Assembly (NCBI GenBank): GCA_950295325.1
Contig: OX485803.1
Location: 7,874,001 to 7,938,000 of the forward strand
Reading direction: 5' to 3'
Length of the DNA stretch: 64,000 bases
Source: Polytrichum commune
Lineage: Eukaryota > Streptophyta > Polytrichopsida > Polytrichales > Polytrichaceae
In this document: in pieces, positions 12,016 to 25,400 of the stretch
How positions within the stretch are numbered: position 1 is the first letter of the stretch
Layout: the number at the start of each line of letters is the position of its first letter
Translations under genes and position numbers: made by a program
Notes under the pieces: generated by a model
Databases searched by the model: none
What the model was told of the DNA's origin: nothing
What the model saw: the letters and a program-made list of their open reading frames with translations, nothing else

Positions 12016-15000
12016 AAATACCATTCTCACTGGAGTAATTAAGTGTTGGCACAAAATACCTCAAGATGGAGCTCGATTTTAATATCTTTATATCCCCAAC
12101 ATGTGACGTCCATATAAATCCATAAAACCCTTGCTCAAATTTTCCTTTGATAAGAGAAGGCGCCTTACATAACGTAACTTCTTGCCAGCATGACTTCAAA
12201 CATAACGGCATATGAACCGTATATCATGGCACGCATCCAACGGCTGAAATCTCATCAAGGACTTTTTTATGCATGAGGACGCTCTTGGCATAGGGCAGTC
12301 CTTGAATAATGGCCTTGTCCTCAGGCTCCCGCCCATTCTTCGCGGTATACCCTGGTCCTCAGGTGTTATCCATCGCCACGTAGCATGCCAGGTCAGATAC
12401 CCGGGTCCTGACAATCCGGGTATACACTAAACCGATTGCTGTGGAGCAGGGCCCAGGGAGTTGGCAGAGCCTACATTATTGTACGGGACATAGGCCTTAC
12501 CGGATATGAACTCCACGTGTGGCGGGTCCACGTGGCTGTTCTCTGTTTGAAATCCTCCTGTCGCGTGGACACGCTCTCCAAGGGTGTCACGTGGCGCTCC
12601 AAGATGACACGTGCCCTTGGTTCTAGATAAGGACCTCCTTCCTCTCTTCAATACTACCATGCAGTGCACTCTAAATTAAGTGGAATTTAAGCATGGACGG
12701 TACCCAGCTCAATAAAAGTGCCCCTGAAAATGATAAGTTAAGAAATCATGGAAATGTAAGTCAGCCTTGAATTAGCATATTTTAGTAGTGAATTGACTCA
12801 TGGAAGGTGCCCGGTTTTCATGTGCATCACATGCATCCAAGGACCATTTCACTCATCACTACTAAACTTACCTATTCCAAGCCCAATAATAACTCATATA
12901 TGGGTGGTTGCTCAACTCTTTAATTATTATGATGATTGATTTGGCACAGTAGTGTCTGGGGAGGTTTTTGAGCATAATCGGTCAAGAATTGAGATCCTAG
13001 CTAGTGTTTCCAAGTGCAACCAGTGATAGGTTGACATCTTTCGGGTTTTTCTTTACTAAATCGGGGTAATATTCTGTAAAAGTCTCTACTATGATCGGTA
13101 ATTTTCCTGAACTCTTGAACTTCGACCAGTTGATTCTCAAACTCAACATGTTCATCGATGACTAGCAGCAACTTATGATGTGCATTCGGGGAGAGATGAG
13201 AGCACCGGAGACTCTGCCGAGGAGTTGCAACAGGAATTCAAGGTTACACAGATTCAACACACCCGAATCGGAACATTGTGAATGTGAGCATGGTCCATCA
13301 CTAGACATTAATCTTTTAGCGGTGAGTACTCTTATCTGCCTCATGAAACATTGTGGGGATCTACTTACGTTAAGGGAATGCGCTTGTAGAACTTGCAGAG
13401 CGAGGTTGAGATAGGTTGCTAGACATGATTTATAAGAGAGTTTGGTTAAGTTACTCTAGATCGAGAGGAACTTTCTTGGGAAGAACAACTTACACAGAGG
13501 ATATTTTGTGGGAATGAGGTAAGATCAACAGAACTTATCAAAGCAATGGTGGAAGGCTTGAGTCCTCTAAAGACATTGACAACGATGTCACATGTCACAC
13601 CTTTTTCTACAAGGAAAAAATGGTTTACCTACATGCGGTGCATTCCCATGTATAGTTCGTATCCAAACTCCGACCACTCCCCCTTTTTGATAGTGTATCA
13701 TGGCAAATCTAGAGGGAAGAAAACGGATGGGAACTTCTTTTAAGCTTTGTTCTTGTTGACAACGAAAAGACATTCAAAGAGGGGAGGTCTCTCCACTTGC
13801 TCAATTTTGGGTCCTCCGGAATATCTTTAGCAACACAAGGCACGTAGAAAGCAGGGATGGTGATATATGTGTTTGGATGCTTTTACATAGTTGGCACATG
13901 AAACTCAAAGGTGCCTTTGAGTTTCGAAGATTAGTGATGAACATCCACACATGCACCGTTGAAAGACCACAAAACCACTCAGGGTTGTTCATGTAACAAA
14001 CAAGGTAACTACAGTCATACTCTTGACCATGCCCTTGTCTTCAGACCCTTAAAAAAATGGAAGTCAACAAACCCTATTGCGACAACAAAAGTTTCCAAGA
14101 AGGTTTCGTCTCCTTCCAACTATTGTGTTGTGTTCAAGGACCCATCGTTGTTCTTCTTAGCAAAGAGATTGATGACATTGCCAAGTTGTGTTTGTGCATC
14201 CTTCTTCAACCACATGTCCAGCATACGCCTCAAGCCCTCATGCGCAAACAAAGACTTGTTATTGGCCACCTTTTTTTGTTGAGCCATTCATGGGTGACGA
14301 CCTCGAACAATAACGTCCACTTGGCCTTCGTCACCGTCATCCATTTCTTGAACTTCAACCACACCTCACGGTTTTTCACTTGGTGGTTGTCTTCACCTGT
14401 CACAAACTAATAATCAATGGTCTTTTGTTGGAGTTCTACAATAAAAGGTGTTTTTCTACTTCCCTAATCCATGTGGGCAAGTTGATGACCTTGTGACTCA
14501 ACTAGGGCATCCTAAAAGAAAGGAAAAAACCCTTGGTTAACCAGATGGCCAATCTCTATAAGGTGCTTAGCGGTTGTATGGAGGACAGAGCATGTGATAC
14601 CCACTAGGACCTTGAATGTCTCCTTGCCCAATGGACGATATGTTACCCATTGATGATAATATTTTTGTTTTTTGAAATCCTCCCATGTGCGTGACTTTGG
14701 CACACCCCCCCCCCCCCCGGGCACAAAGTAGGGCATGATGCAAAAGCCGATAGTTGGTCCATGTTGGTTCCACCTGTGAGAGGATGTTCAAGACCTTCTC
14801 CAAACCACTACTTGATAAGCATTTGGATACTTGCACACCAAAAGTAGCAAGTCGGTTCATGTAGGTCAACATGATTGTTTCACATGGAATCACATTTCTA
14901 TGTTTCTATGGGTTGTGTAAGAACCTAAGTAGATGTTCCCCTCTTCAGTTTATTTATGTAGATCAACGGAGCAAAATCCATTCCAAAAATATACATTTTA

Positions 15001-16090
15001 CCAAACACTTTTCAAATATCTTTTTGTTATTTGTTGTTGCGTCCAAATCTATCTCTTGTCCCGGCTTTATGTCCGTTGCCATCTTCTAATTTTTGGGGAT
15101 GATATTGGTTTCCCACCTTGGTTCTTTAAATTTCCTTTGTGCAACGTGTCAAGTAAGCATCCTCGTCATCTACCTCTTCTTTTTCCACTACATCCTCATT
15201 CACCTCTTTGTCCAACTCCTCATTGTCATCCAAGGGTATGATTTCAACTACTGTTGGTTTTATCCGTTGCTTCATCTTTTCAACATGTGCTACACCTGGA
15301 ATAGTGGCCAAAAGAGTAATGTCGTGCGCCATCTCACGAGCATGTGCCAATGAACCACCTACAGTGCTTGGTCTAGATTCTCCTTCCCCAGTGTGTGGTT
15401 GTGAGCTACCACTTGCAGTGCTTGGTCTATATTATCTTTCCCAGTGTTTGGTCGTGAGCTACCACTTGTATTGTTCAGTGTGCATCTCCCCCCAGTTGAG
15501 CTTGTAAGGCATGTCTATTCTCGCCCCTGCACAATAACGACGGCCTTCATCTTTTTCCCCTTTGTTCAAACCCTTTCTTTCTTTGTTAAGCTTCATTGTA
15601 TAATTAATCTACAATTGATTTCCAATTTTGTGAGTCCTCCTTTATGATGTAGTGCTCAAAGTCTTCCCTCACATCCTCTGGGAGTTTCTTGATGTTATTC
15701 AAGAAAGGTTTTTTTTCTTCAAATTTGTGCTTTGTGATGTCTACTACAAACACCCTATCCTCTAAACCCTCCTAGACCACCACCTCAATACATTGATCAC
15801 GATTAGCATCTCTTGCACGAAGAATGTGTGGAGACGACATAGGAATCCCATACTCTCCAACTTTAACAGTGAATGACAAGTCCAAATGCCTTCCTACGTC
15901 TCTTCTTTGAAGCTCAAAACTCCACTTCGGCATTTGATGTGGTTTGACTAACCAAACTAGGCCACTAGCCCTAGCCTTCATTGACCCCAAACTTGTCTAG
16001 AGGGAAGTTCTCTTGGGTGGCATTTTGCTTCTCTTTCTTGTAGAAGTCACGGAGAACACACATTTCGTGAGAAATTGGTGACATACAAAA
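12016..16090. other. Gene-poor stretch with unassigned open-frame debris
   Basis: No recognisable gene. On the minus strand between about 16000 and 13200, successive short open frames read through many stops and shifts, with protein-like stretches (KKPFLNNIKKLPEDVREDFE near 15.7 kb; VLVGITCSVLHTTAKHLIE near 14.57 kb). This looks like a decayed transposon protein, but I cannot assign a family. A C14 run lies at 14705-14718. The 12.2-12.7 kb part is more GC-rich and shows nothing recognisable. Confidence 0.3.
15360..15475. repeat. Imperfect direct duplication, unit about 57 bp
   Basis: The block 'gtgcttggtctagattctcc..gttgtgagctaccacttg' (from 15367) is followed at once by 'gtgcttggtctatattatct..gtcgtgagctaccacttg' (from 15418). 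It lies in the unassigned open-frame debris. Confidence 0.65.
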
Positions 16091-16099
16091 TCACCCCTC

Positions 16100-16410
16100 A
16101 TGCAAGGCAACTTGCTTGGGTGTGGAGCCAAACTTCTTGTAGATCAATAGGAAGTTGGCTTCACACACCAAGGAAATTACCATGGAGGGTGGGTCAAACT
16201 TCTTGTAGATCAACATGAAGTTGGATTTGCCCACCAAGGACATTGTCTTGGAAGGTAGGTCGAACAACATGTAGATCAACAAAAAGTTGGTTTTGTCCAC
16301 AAAGGAGATTGTCGTGGAGAGTGGTCAAACTTCCTATAAATCAACATGAAGTTGGTTTCGCCCATCAAGGAGATTGTCTAGGAATGTGCAACCAAGTTCC
16401 TATAGATCTA
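16100..16410. repeat. 66-bp tandem repeat, about 4.5 units
   Basis: The recurring core is 'cttcttgtagatcaacatga' + 'agttgg.tttgcccaccaag', then a less conserved tail. Read on the minus strand three units stay open and give a 22-residue repeat (cores NFLLIYMLFDLPS, NFMLIYKKFDPPS, NFLLIYKKFGSTP). The fourth, near 16320-16400, is out of frame through a small deletion. It is at the start of the minus-strand debris described for 12-16 kb, and may be part of the same decayed element. Confidence 0.7.
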
Positions 16411-17023
16411 CAAGTTCCTTTAATGTCAAAATCCATGATATATGGGAAGAAAACATGATAACAAGGAGTGAGATTTAAACCAAAAACATGTTCCCTAGAA
16501 TTAGGAGATATAAGAAAAGGAGTGGAATTGAGGAGGCTGATATTGTGGGGTTTAAAGTGTATGTTTTACTAGACTAATTTAGGGTTTTTGAGTTTTAAAA
16601 AGAAATGACATTTACGAAATCAAAAATAAATAAGCAACCGTGTCTTGTAAACGAATGCATAGCTAGTACTAGTTCACAAATCAAAAAAAAAAATTTGGTG
16701 AAAGCCACCCTGGCCACAGGTTAGAATACTAGAAAATGCATTGATGAGAGTTGGGTGGTGAAGGATGATGTACAATTTCTTTTATAGTAACTTGTGCAGC
16801 TTGAGGCTTTAAGCAGTCATTTCAACCTACTAAGCTTAGATCATGTCTCTTGTTCAAAACCTTGGAAACAAAGTACCTAATAAGAAATAGATAGGGTCCG
16901 TTCAATAAGGACTTGACAACAGAATGTCACAATCTTGAGCTTGATAGTAAGGGTTGGTTCACATGGGTCCCAAGTCCCAAGTCCCACTTATGTCAAAACA
17001 CAATGAACAGAGAAAACAGACTA

Positions 17024-17401
17024 GTACACTAAATATGATATTTAGTGTCATATGGTATTTAATGTCACTAGGGTAACTTTGTGGATGACACTTCTTATGA
17101 ATAAGTGAAACAAATACTGTCATGGATGATGGATGAGTTCATCCATTGGCCAAAACCCTACCTTCTCTTGTCAACAACTTGTGATGAAATATTGCCATGG
17201 ATGATTGAAATTTGGATGAATAATCACTTGGTAAATGACAATAATTGCAACACTGGGAATCTATAATCCCCCAAAAAATTATAAGGAATGACAACTAATG
17301 TTGGGTTAACATTTTGTGTTGGTGACACTAGACAATGGTTTACAATTAGTAATGAGCAAGACAATTAGAATTGGTGACATTGAATACCATATATAGTGTA
17401 G
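17024..17401. mobile_element. Non-autonomous TIR element (second copy)
   Basis: The left end is TACACTAAATATGATATTTA followed by GTGTCA; the right end on the other strand is CTACACTATATATGGTATT followed by CAATGTCACC. The inside has no coding capacity and carries 'atggatgatggatgagttcatccat'. A diverged copy in the opposite orientation lies at 43180-43480, sharing 'atgtatacc/aaccgttcatgt..attgtcacc' and 'gttgcaattattgcca' blocks. Confidence 0.65.
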
Positions 17402-20400
17402 TTCCATGTTATGTGTAGCTACAGAAGAACCGGTTGAGTTTGAGAAATAACCAGTTCAAATTCAAGACTTCAAGAAAAATACTGATCTATTTAGAGTAAT
17501 TTAGAGAACATTCTTCAATTTAATCAAGAAAAGATGAAAGATGCCAACATACAACCACTTGGTCTTGGAAACTCTAGGATCTCAACCGATTATGTTCAAA
17601 AATCTCCTCAAACATTTTGTCAGCAAGTCCCAACATGGAGGTAACTTAGTCCTGACTCTTGAGCCTAACAAACCCTTAGAGTATGGTTTATCCATAGAAA
17701 TCATATCTTGATTATTTTTTGCAGACAAACTCTTGGGATTTGAGTTGAGATTTGGGTCTAGCTTTTTGCTCAATGCAAGTCTCGAACTTCACCCCTAAAA
17801 AAATGTTGTCATGTAAGGATCCATGTCATATTTGGGACTTAAGACTTGGGATCCCATGTGAAGTGGTAAGTCCTAGATTCCATGATGTCAACTGTAGAGA
17901 TTGCACAGATTGACCTAAAGTGAATTGGGATTGAGGACTTGGGACCCCTCGTGAAGTGGCCATAAGTTGCCATCAAGCTCATGACTGCAGCATTTGCCGG
18001 CCAAGGCTCATTCGCGCGCACAATACAGGGCACGGGGTCGACATTCGCCGAAATTTTAAAAACTGTGTGCAGCCAAAGATAGGGTCTTTTAAAATGTTGT
18101 ATCAAAAAATTCAAGTGGTTTCAAAATAAAATAGGCCCCACACAATACAGGATTTTGATTAAAATGTAGGGTGTCATAAATTCCATGGTATTAGGTTTAT
18201 ATTATTTCTAAGATACCAAGGTGTTAAAAAATTTGCAAAAAATTTTACACTCCCTTGTCCCATCCATAGTGGATGAAATTTTGTTGATGGATGAAAAGAA
18301 TGGTTGGAGAACATTGGCTAACAAGTTTAAGTAAGCAACGTGAAAGAGATTGGTTTAGGTTATGGCGTTGCATTATGAGAGTTTGGTGTTTTGTTGGCAT
18401 CTACAAACTATATACCTTCTAGCAATTTGGTGTTGGCACATTTGTTTTTTTTCTTTTTCACATGAACAAAAATGAAGTAGGATTTCCATCACTATGCTTG
18501 GGGATGTCATCCCTTTATGCTTCCGCAATCAACACATCTCTTGTTGCTCTTGAGTGCATATCAAATCTTTGTGTGTATGTCTTGTATTGTGGCTTAATGA
18601 AATTGCTTTGAGGCTAATCGACATTGCAATGAGTTATTGGCTCTACCTTTTGAGGTGGCTTTTGAAATGAGCCAAATTGTGGCCTAGGTCGGACAACCAA
18701 CTAGATTTGGCCTCGTGTGGAGGATAATCATAAGGCATAGCATTCTTCCGACTAACCATGTGTTGATTTATATTAAACACACGGTACCCGAAAATGACCC
18801 AACCTTTCAAAGTAATTGAAAGGTACCACAAAATATACACAATTAGAAGATTACCTAATAGAATGGATCATCCAATTAGGTAGCCTCTGGGCTTGTGAGC
18901 AACCCAAAGGTTACTTTTATAGTTTATTTGAAACCGGAATTAGCTTCAAAATTTCCGACTTAGTGTACTCGAGGTCATTTGAGATGAATCAGACCACAAA
19001 CCTAAAAGAGCTCAAGTTTTCATGTTGGATGGATGAGAAGTACACTCATATAAAATAACTCCCTCTCTTCATAGTGACGTGATAATCGAGTATTTGTGAA
19101 ATTTGGGCTACGAAACAGTATAAGTTAGTATACATCTCTGTGCATTTGCCAAAACTCCCTGAAAATATGTATGTTTTCTGTTGGTGAGAGCATTCATTGC
19201 AGATATTAGATGGTGGTTCCAACTACTCAGAAGAACCAATCTCAAGTGCCTCAGTGAAAATATCAAGGCCAATGAAATGATAATGAAAATGAAATGAAAT
19301 TGATTTTAAGGTCCGGGAAGCCGAAAAGGCTAATGGGACTGGAAATACATCACGATGGTTTCAAATCAGCTAATTCTCAATGTGTTGGTGACTTTGAGAT
19401 TTTTGTAAGTTTGAGGTGGTTGAGGTTGTGCACACGTGCTTCTGAATATGGTAGATGTCCCTCATTTGGTTACTCATCTTAATTGAACAACCTATATTTG
19501 AGTGTTGTGTGATTAGATAAGGTACTAGAAAAGGTTACCAAAAAAACGAGTAATTTTCAACGATAATATGTCTCAAAATATGAACACGTACTCTCAAAAT
19601 ATGATAATTGTTCTAAGTTCACTGGTCAACATAACTAAGAGGACCTATGTGACCACTCAATAAGGACGGGAATCCTCACTTTGATATTGAAAAAGATATT
19701 CATATGAGCTCCAAATTTTATTTGGAAAATGGCTATAGCCCTGATTTGGACTTGCTAACCACATTGTACCAATCGCATGTTTCATATCACAGGAGAAATG
19801 GGTTGGTTGGAAAAAGTAACCATCTAAGGCCCACCCACTTTAGAAAATTTCAAGACATGTTGGTGTCAAATTCCACTCTACAACCCTAACTCAAGAATGT
19901 AATATTTCAGAGAGAGAAAAAGAAGTCTAGGAGGTAACCATCTCCACCTAGCATGCCAAGCATGACAACTTCTCTACCTTCAAAGTGATGATTCCATCGT
20001 ATCATTTCTTATCGATTCTCTCCCTAACAATATGCAATGCACATCTGTCTAAACATATTGTTAAACACATATCTAAAGCTTTTTAACGTTGACAACTTCT
20101 ATGCACCTCTAGACTTGGTGTACACCTTTAGTGCATCTACTGTACCATAAATGCATTTTCCTGCCAAGTCAACCCTAACTTCATGATTGAATATTTTATG
20201 TAGATGAAAAGAAGAGAAGGTTGATGCATAGTGTGCACATCACACAATTTATTGACTTGTGAAAATTTTGTCCAATGAGAACATGAGCTAAGTTGTAGGA
20301 ATGAACTTTCACAGGTATGGTTTGAGATAATGTGGCAGCTCGTAAACTCCATCCATATGCTGACAATTTTTATGCACTTCTATTCTTGGTGCACAACCAT

Positions 20401-20621
20401 GAGCATTGTATGCACTGAGAATGAAGATTAGTAAGCGTCATGTCTAAGCCACTGCAATTGGGGGCATAGCATACTCAACAGATCTGGCTGAAGTAGTAGC
20501 ACATGTAGTTGTAGCAAGATCTTATAAAGGCCAATTTTTATTTACCCTTATAAAACAGGGTGAAGATTTATAGAAGAAAAAACCATGCCTGCATGGGGTG
20601 CTACTTGGATGTTTGTGTGAA
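17402..20621. other. Intergenic, repeats only
   Basis: No gene is supported. 17.46-17.62 kb is homologous to 29.1-29.25 kb (shared core 'ggtcttggaaac.ctaggat'). 20.09-20.15 and 20.35-20.42 kb are diverged direct copies of each other ('gacaa.tt.tatgcac.tct'). Short open frames here have no recognisable domain. Confidence 0.4.
19440..19880. repeat. Dispersed repeat, copy 1
   Basis: Shares ordered blocks with 36210-36570 and 52320-52520: 'ggttactcatcttaattg.ac', 'ctcaaaata..', 'gatattcatatgagctc', 'atttgga', 'tttcatatc' and 'aaggcccac'. It is AT-rich and non-coding. The order of blocks is the same in the copies, so this is one family rather than chance AT similarity. Type unknown. Confidence 0.55.
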
Positions 20622-20828
20622 TTATTCTTGTTTTTTTCGAGCAATCGCGAGGAGGGCACCAATCACCACTCCTGCTGCCAACACGATGGTGGATATGACA
20701 AAGGAGGTTGAGTAGGCCCCCGAATCAACGCTACTGGAATGGTCAGAGTGCTCAGCCTCCACTACCTCCACCGGCTCAGGTTTCTTGCAGGTGGGTGGAG
20801 GGGCAGGACCCTTCTTGTGAACTAACTT
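20622..20828 (-). CDS. Terminal exon of an unidentified membrane protein (partial)
   Basis: On the minus strand a 68-codon open exon follows an acceptor (tttaacag) and ends in TAA. It reads KLVHKKGPAPPPTCKKPEP, an acidic/serine linker (VEVVEAEHSDHSSSVDSG), one strongly hydrophobic helix (STSFVISTIVLAAGVVIGAL) and a basic tail ending RKKQE. The end KKQE fits the KKxx signal that returns type I membrane proteins to the ER, so a protein with a lumenal N-terminal part and short cytosolic tail is a fair inference. I could not find convincing upstream exons at 20.9-22.4 kb (an open frame at 21013-21234 has a possible donor after FEPD). It may be a gene with distant exons or a captured fragment. Function unknown. 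Confidence 0.45.
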   Translation of the reverse strand, partial: KLVHKKGPAPPPTCKKPEPVEVVEAEHSDHSSSVDSGAYSTSFVISTIVLAAGVVIGALLAIARKKQE

Positions 20829-22450
20829 CTGTTAAAACACCCCATGGACGTTATCCCAATCAGAAACTAGATTCCCTCCAACACACACAATGAACTGAAT
20901 GTTCACAATCCGACTTGCAAAGCACAAAAAGAAAAAGAACATTGAACATCCTGATTTTTCATGGACTTGAATATTATCCCACTGATCCTGCTATGTTCAA
21001 GGGTTCCCCTTGTTACAAGATAGGGTGCAACTTAATGCCTGCCTTTCGGCGACCAGTATAAGACCTCCGCAATGGGATGATGAAGGATTCCTCTCTATGA
21101 TTGATTGTACATCCTGCTCTTACATCAGGTTCAAATGTCAAGTTGAGCATGGAACCATCGAGCACTTCAGAGCGTGTGTTAGAATAAGGTTGGTGAAATG
21201 CTTTGCACATTGTATGAGTTTCTTGCCTGATCATTTTATAATTGCATTCAAAAGTGTCTTCAGAACCCTAATGATTTTTTGCATGTTTACGAGGCAGATT
21301 CTCCAGATCTTACTATTTGTGTCTTGATTTGCAAGACATCACTCCTTGCATTGCTTTGTGGTGGTTGCTATGAACCTAAGTAATCAGGTGACTTATTTGT
21401 AATCCATCATGTGCTATGAATGCAACCCCAGCACGATGCAAATTTTTCAAGGCTGGGCCATTCTATTTGTATAGGGATCGCAAGCATTAAAGCTGTAGCC
21501 TAAAAGACCAAGGCATTATTCCTTGCAGAAAGAAACTAGGTGGAAGCAATAGAGGGTGCAAATCGTAACCGGCATTGAAGCAGCAAGGTAGGTCCAAGAA
21601 ATCTCAACAAAAGGTCCACGCCTTAGTTTAGATTGTTTCAGCCCCCAGTGGTCCTACATGCAGCTCCATGTATACCACTTCCCTGCCTTGCTCATAGCCT
21701 GTACCAGGAAGGTGTGAACACACTACACTCAACCTCTAGCCTGTAACATACATACATACATACATCGTGATTCATGGCAGTCAGAGTTGCAATGACTTGC
21801 AATTATGCAGGAAACCCAGCCTAACATTGTTTCTTGAATTTGTCAACAGTACTCATACATAGACCTGGTCTATGTATGAAACATGTTTAGTCTGTCCAAA
21901 TCTGGTAAACCTTTTCATCTGAACTGTTTTTGCCTATTGTTGAGATATGCCTTTCTGCACACATGGAAGATCCGACGCCAAAGGTGTAGTGAAAAAGGGT
22001 GATGGGACGAAGGGACACAAACAATGAACACAACTCTTCGTCTGCATGCGTTCTCAGAACTCGCTACCTGATGATCCAGTACATATCCTTTCTGATGCAA
22101 CCTATGATACCCTGCCACAGCGTTCGCCCACTGGATTGAACCTTTCATCCTTTACATTCCGACTATGATGGTGAAGATTGCTCCAGCTCAACAATTTCAA
22201 AATACAACAACCAGGTCCCATGACATCAGGGTAGGTTCAAATCTACCACATGAAGTGAATCCAAAAGACATGAATCCAAACTATTCCTAGAAAAGTTCAT
22301 AAATAAAACATGTCACAAAGGACTACATTAAGAACTGCAAAAAGAGAAACATCTCCAATGTAATGTCTAATCATGTGGCAGATACACTACTGGAAGCTAT
22401 GGAACAAAGTGTCCTACCAAAAACATAATTCATAGGCCAAGCCCCTCTGC
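20829..22450. other. Interval between the orphan exon and eIF3b
   Basis: Holds possible upstream exons of the orphan membrane-tail gene (none proven), a (CATA)n run near 21750-21765 and, from about 22150, the likely 3' UTR of eIF3b. Minus-strand open frames at 21013-21234 and 21915-22148 have no recognisable domain. Confidence 0.35.
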
Positions 22451-25400
22451 TTAATCAACCTGTTCAAAACCGAAACCAACAACTTCCTCTTCAATGTTGA
22501 TGATCTCTTCAACCTCTACTTCCTCGGCCTCATAATCTTCCTCTGTGTCACTAGGTTCACCATCCCGTAGTTCCTGTCGCTCTTCGCTCTCTTCATCCAA
22601 TTGCTGCCTCCACAGAGTTAACCAAGACCTCCATTCCTCCATCAGCTTACGACGGTTTTCAAGGTCTTGAGCACTGGTGGCTGTCTGGGCTTCCGCATCC
22701 TCAACCTCGTACTTTCTGCTGTATTTCCGCAAGTTCTTTGCAATCTCGGCCTCATCCTCAGGGGTGAGAAGTGTAGGGGGCCTTGGGCGCCACAAGAACT
22801 GTGTTGTGGGATAAAATGAAAATATCAGGACCCTGGTGATAGAAGATTGTACGATGTACATATTGCAGTTGGGAGAAATTATAGGTTATACTGCTTTCTG
22901 AGTACCATAAATAGGATACTCATGCAGTCACTGTTGGATAGCCTATCTAGTGAGAATGGACAATGTCAAAAAGAAGGAATGCCAAATGATAGCTGAGAAA
23001 ATAAAGTAAACCACAGTCTTGAGGCAATGAGATCATAAAACACAAGTTTGATTAATTCAAAATACCTGGAAGAACCTATCCCTTGGTAGACGGTACAACA
23101 GTTTCCCTTGGAATGACCAGATGTTGAACCCATTCTCCATCTGGTGCACAGAGGTTACTGACGTAGACACAAACCTGCTCACCATTCAAAGCTTCAGATT
23201 AGTGGATCGAAACTCAGGGAGTAGAGACACAAAATTGAACTAGAAACATTCGTAGAGAATCAGATTCCAGAAATCTGCAGTTTCCAACTTGTCCGAGTAG
23301 AAATATTTGTTTTTTGCAGCACAGAAGCTCTCACTAAACAAAAAGAGTACAATATGCAGTGCAACACTTGCCTGCCAGTTGGGTCCCAGTCAATGTCAGT
23401 GGCCATAAAATGCTCAGCAGTAGCCATTGTCTCCAACTCATCAACATTATAAAACTCAAGCTGACCATTGTAAGCCTTAAGACCTGTAAGAGGGAAACAC
23501 ATGAGCTTAAGCAGTTGAGATAATGATCACATTTTCAATACTTTGTCGAAAACAGCATCTCTGGCAATGACGCCTCAATTCAGGCTAAATGTACCACATC
23601 ACAGAAATAAATAAATAATTCGGCATGAAAAATGGTAAGAAAAAGAGGGGTTAGTATAATATCGGTTGATTCATAAAGAACATCTAAAAGGGGTCTTCAA
23701 CTTTGGAATTAATACTGAAATCAAACTGTTCAATTTCAAATAACCTTAACATGCTGAACAGTGGATAAACACAAGAAAGCAATCACAGAAGCAAGACTAT
23801 CAAGGAGAAGCTCATGAGTAAGGGGGCTGACCAGCAAGGATAATGAATCGGCCAATGGGAGACCAGTAAAGAGCATTGGCTTGCTTTCCCTTGAGAGTTG
23901 TCAGCTTAGTCACACGGCCAACATTGTTGGGTGACCTCATCGAATAGAAAGTAATATCTGGACGAGGTCCATCACCATGGATAATAGCAAATCGATGACC
24001 TTTGGGTTCCCATGCAAATGCAACAATCTTATCGTTCTTGTTCTCAAGTTCAAGGACTTCAATGGGGATATCCCGTTCCTTGATACGGAAGAGCTCAAAA
24101 CCAGTGTAGGTGCTCTTCTTCGTCTTGGTATAACGATCAACCTGTAAAGACACATCATTTAGAACATATATATTGCTTTTCTTGTCAAAGTTGAAAAATT
24201 AAATCCAAACAAGTGACAAATGGAGTCACTGTCAAGAAGCCCAACACAGTTAGTCGAAGTCTCTAGGTACTCGGACTAAGCGGTGAAACAAAATCATTTA
24301 ATAGTTGCACAGGCTGCACTGAAACGAACCTTGACAGCCAGATAGTCACCATTGCTCTGCCAGTACATCTTGCAGTCGCTCACACTAAAAAGATTCTTCT
24401 GCCGCAACTCCTCTCTGCTAGGAATGGACACAAGACTCACCTGGAGCATTGGACACATGTTAGTTCCTCAGTCCAGTATCTAAAGCTCCAGCATAGACCA
24501 TACAAACACTTGAAGCAGATCACCTAAAAGGGAGTCAAGGACTGTTAAATTAACAACCTACGGAGGATGAAGCTGCAGCCAATTGAACAGGAAGGCTGTC
24601 AACATGTTTACCCTTGCAGGTTGGTTGCCACCACCTCCTTCCGGAACAAAGAGTGAAAGCAGTGAATCAGTTGGTGACCAACAGAAGTCAATGACATTGT
24701 CAACCTTGAGTGACTTCTTGTCTAGGAGGCCCATGGTCTCAGTCTCATACACACTAATAGCATTTTTCCCAATTCTCGCAAAGTACTTGTCTTCCCGGCC
24801 ACCAGCCCATCTGTGTAGATACATGCCACATATTAGCATGTTAATATAGTTTCAGTAACTGAGGATGAAAATGTGATCCTGTATTGCCACAAACAGGCAC
24901 TCAAGGATTAACATCACTGAAAGCATCTGTTACAGTCAAAACAAAGCCAAAGTGATGAAATTAACCTGATGGAGGCATAAAAACTCCAGCACTAGACCCT
25001 TATTTGCTCTAAATGCAGACAACCTCTTCTTCCATGAAGAGTGAAAAGAAAAAAACAATTGCTGTCCAGTTCACATTCACTGTCCAGTCCTCTCAGAGGT
25101 GGTAAGACATGAGGCACCTGAACACAGGCCAGGATACACCTGCCACGCCACCTGTGCCACCAGTTGCAAAATCATCTGCACTACCTTTGAATTCACGCAA
25201 CACCTTGCCACTTCGGACATCAAAAACCATGAGAGTCACTCTCTGCAAGCCAACCACCAATCACAGCCTTCAGCATCAGCTTCACAGATCAGAACACTGT
25301 ACTCGAATTAATTTGAAATGAACCTGCAATAGACTATGATAGAAAGGATCCACAGAAGAATCATAAACAAGGCCATAATAACACAACCTCAAAAGGAAAA

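Noticed and set aside
13162-16300. An Ptta/En/Spm-type or other plant transposase
   Set aside because: The minus-strand pieces (LPEDVREDFE, VLVGITCSVLH) gave only a vague impression; no diagnostic motif was found, so no family is claimed.
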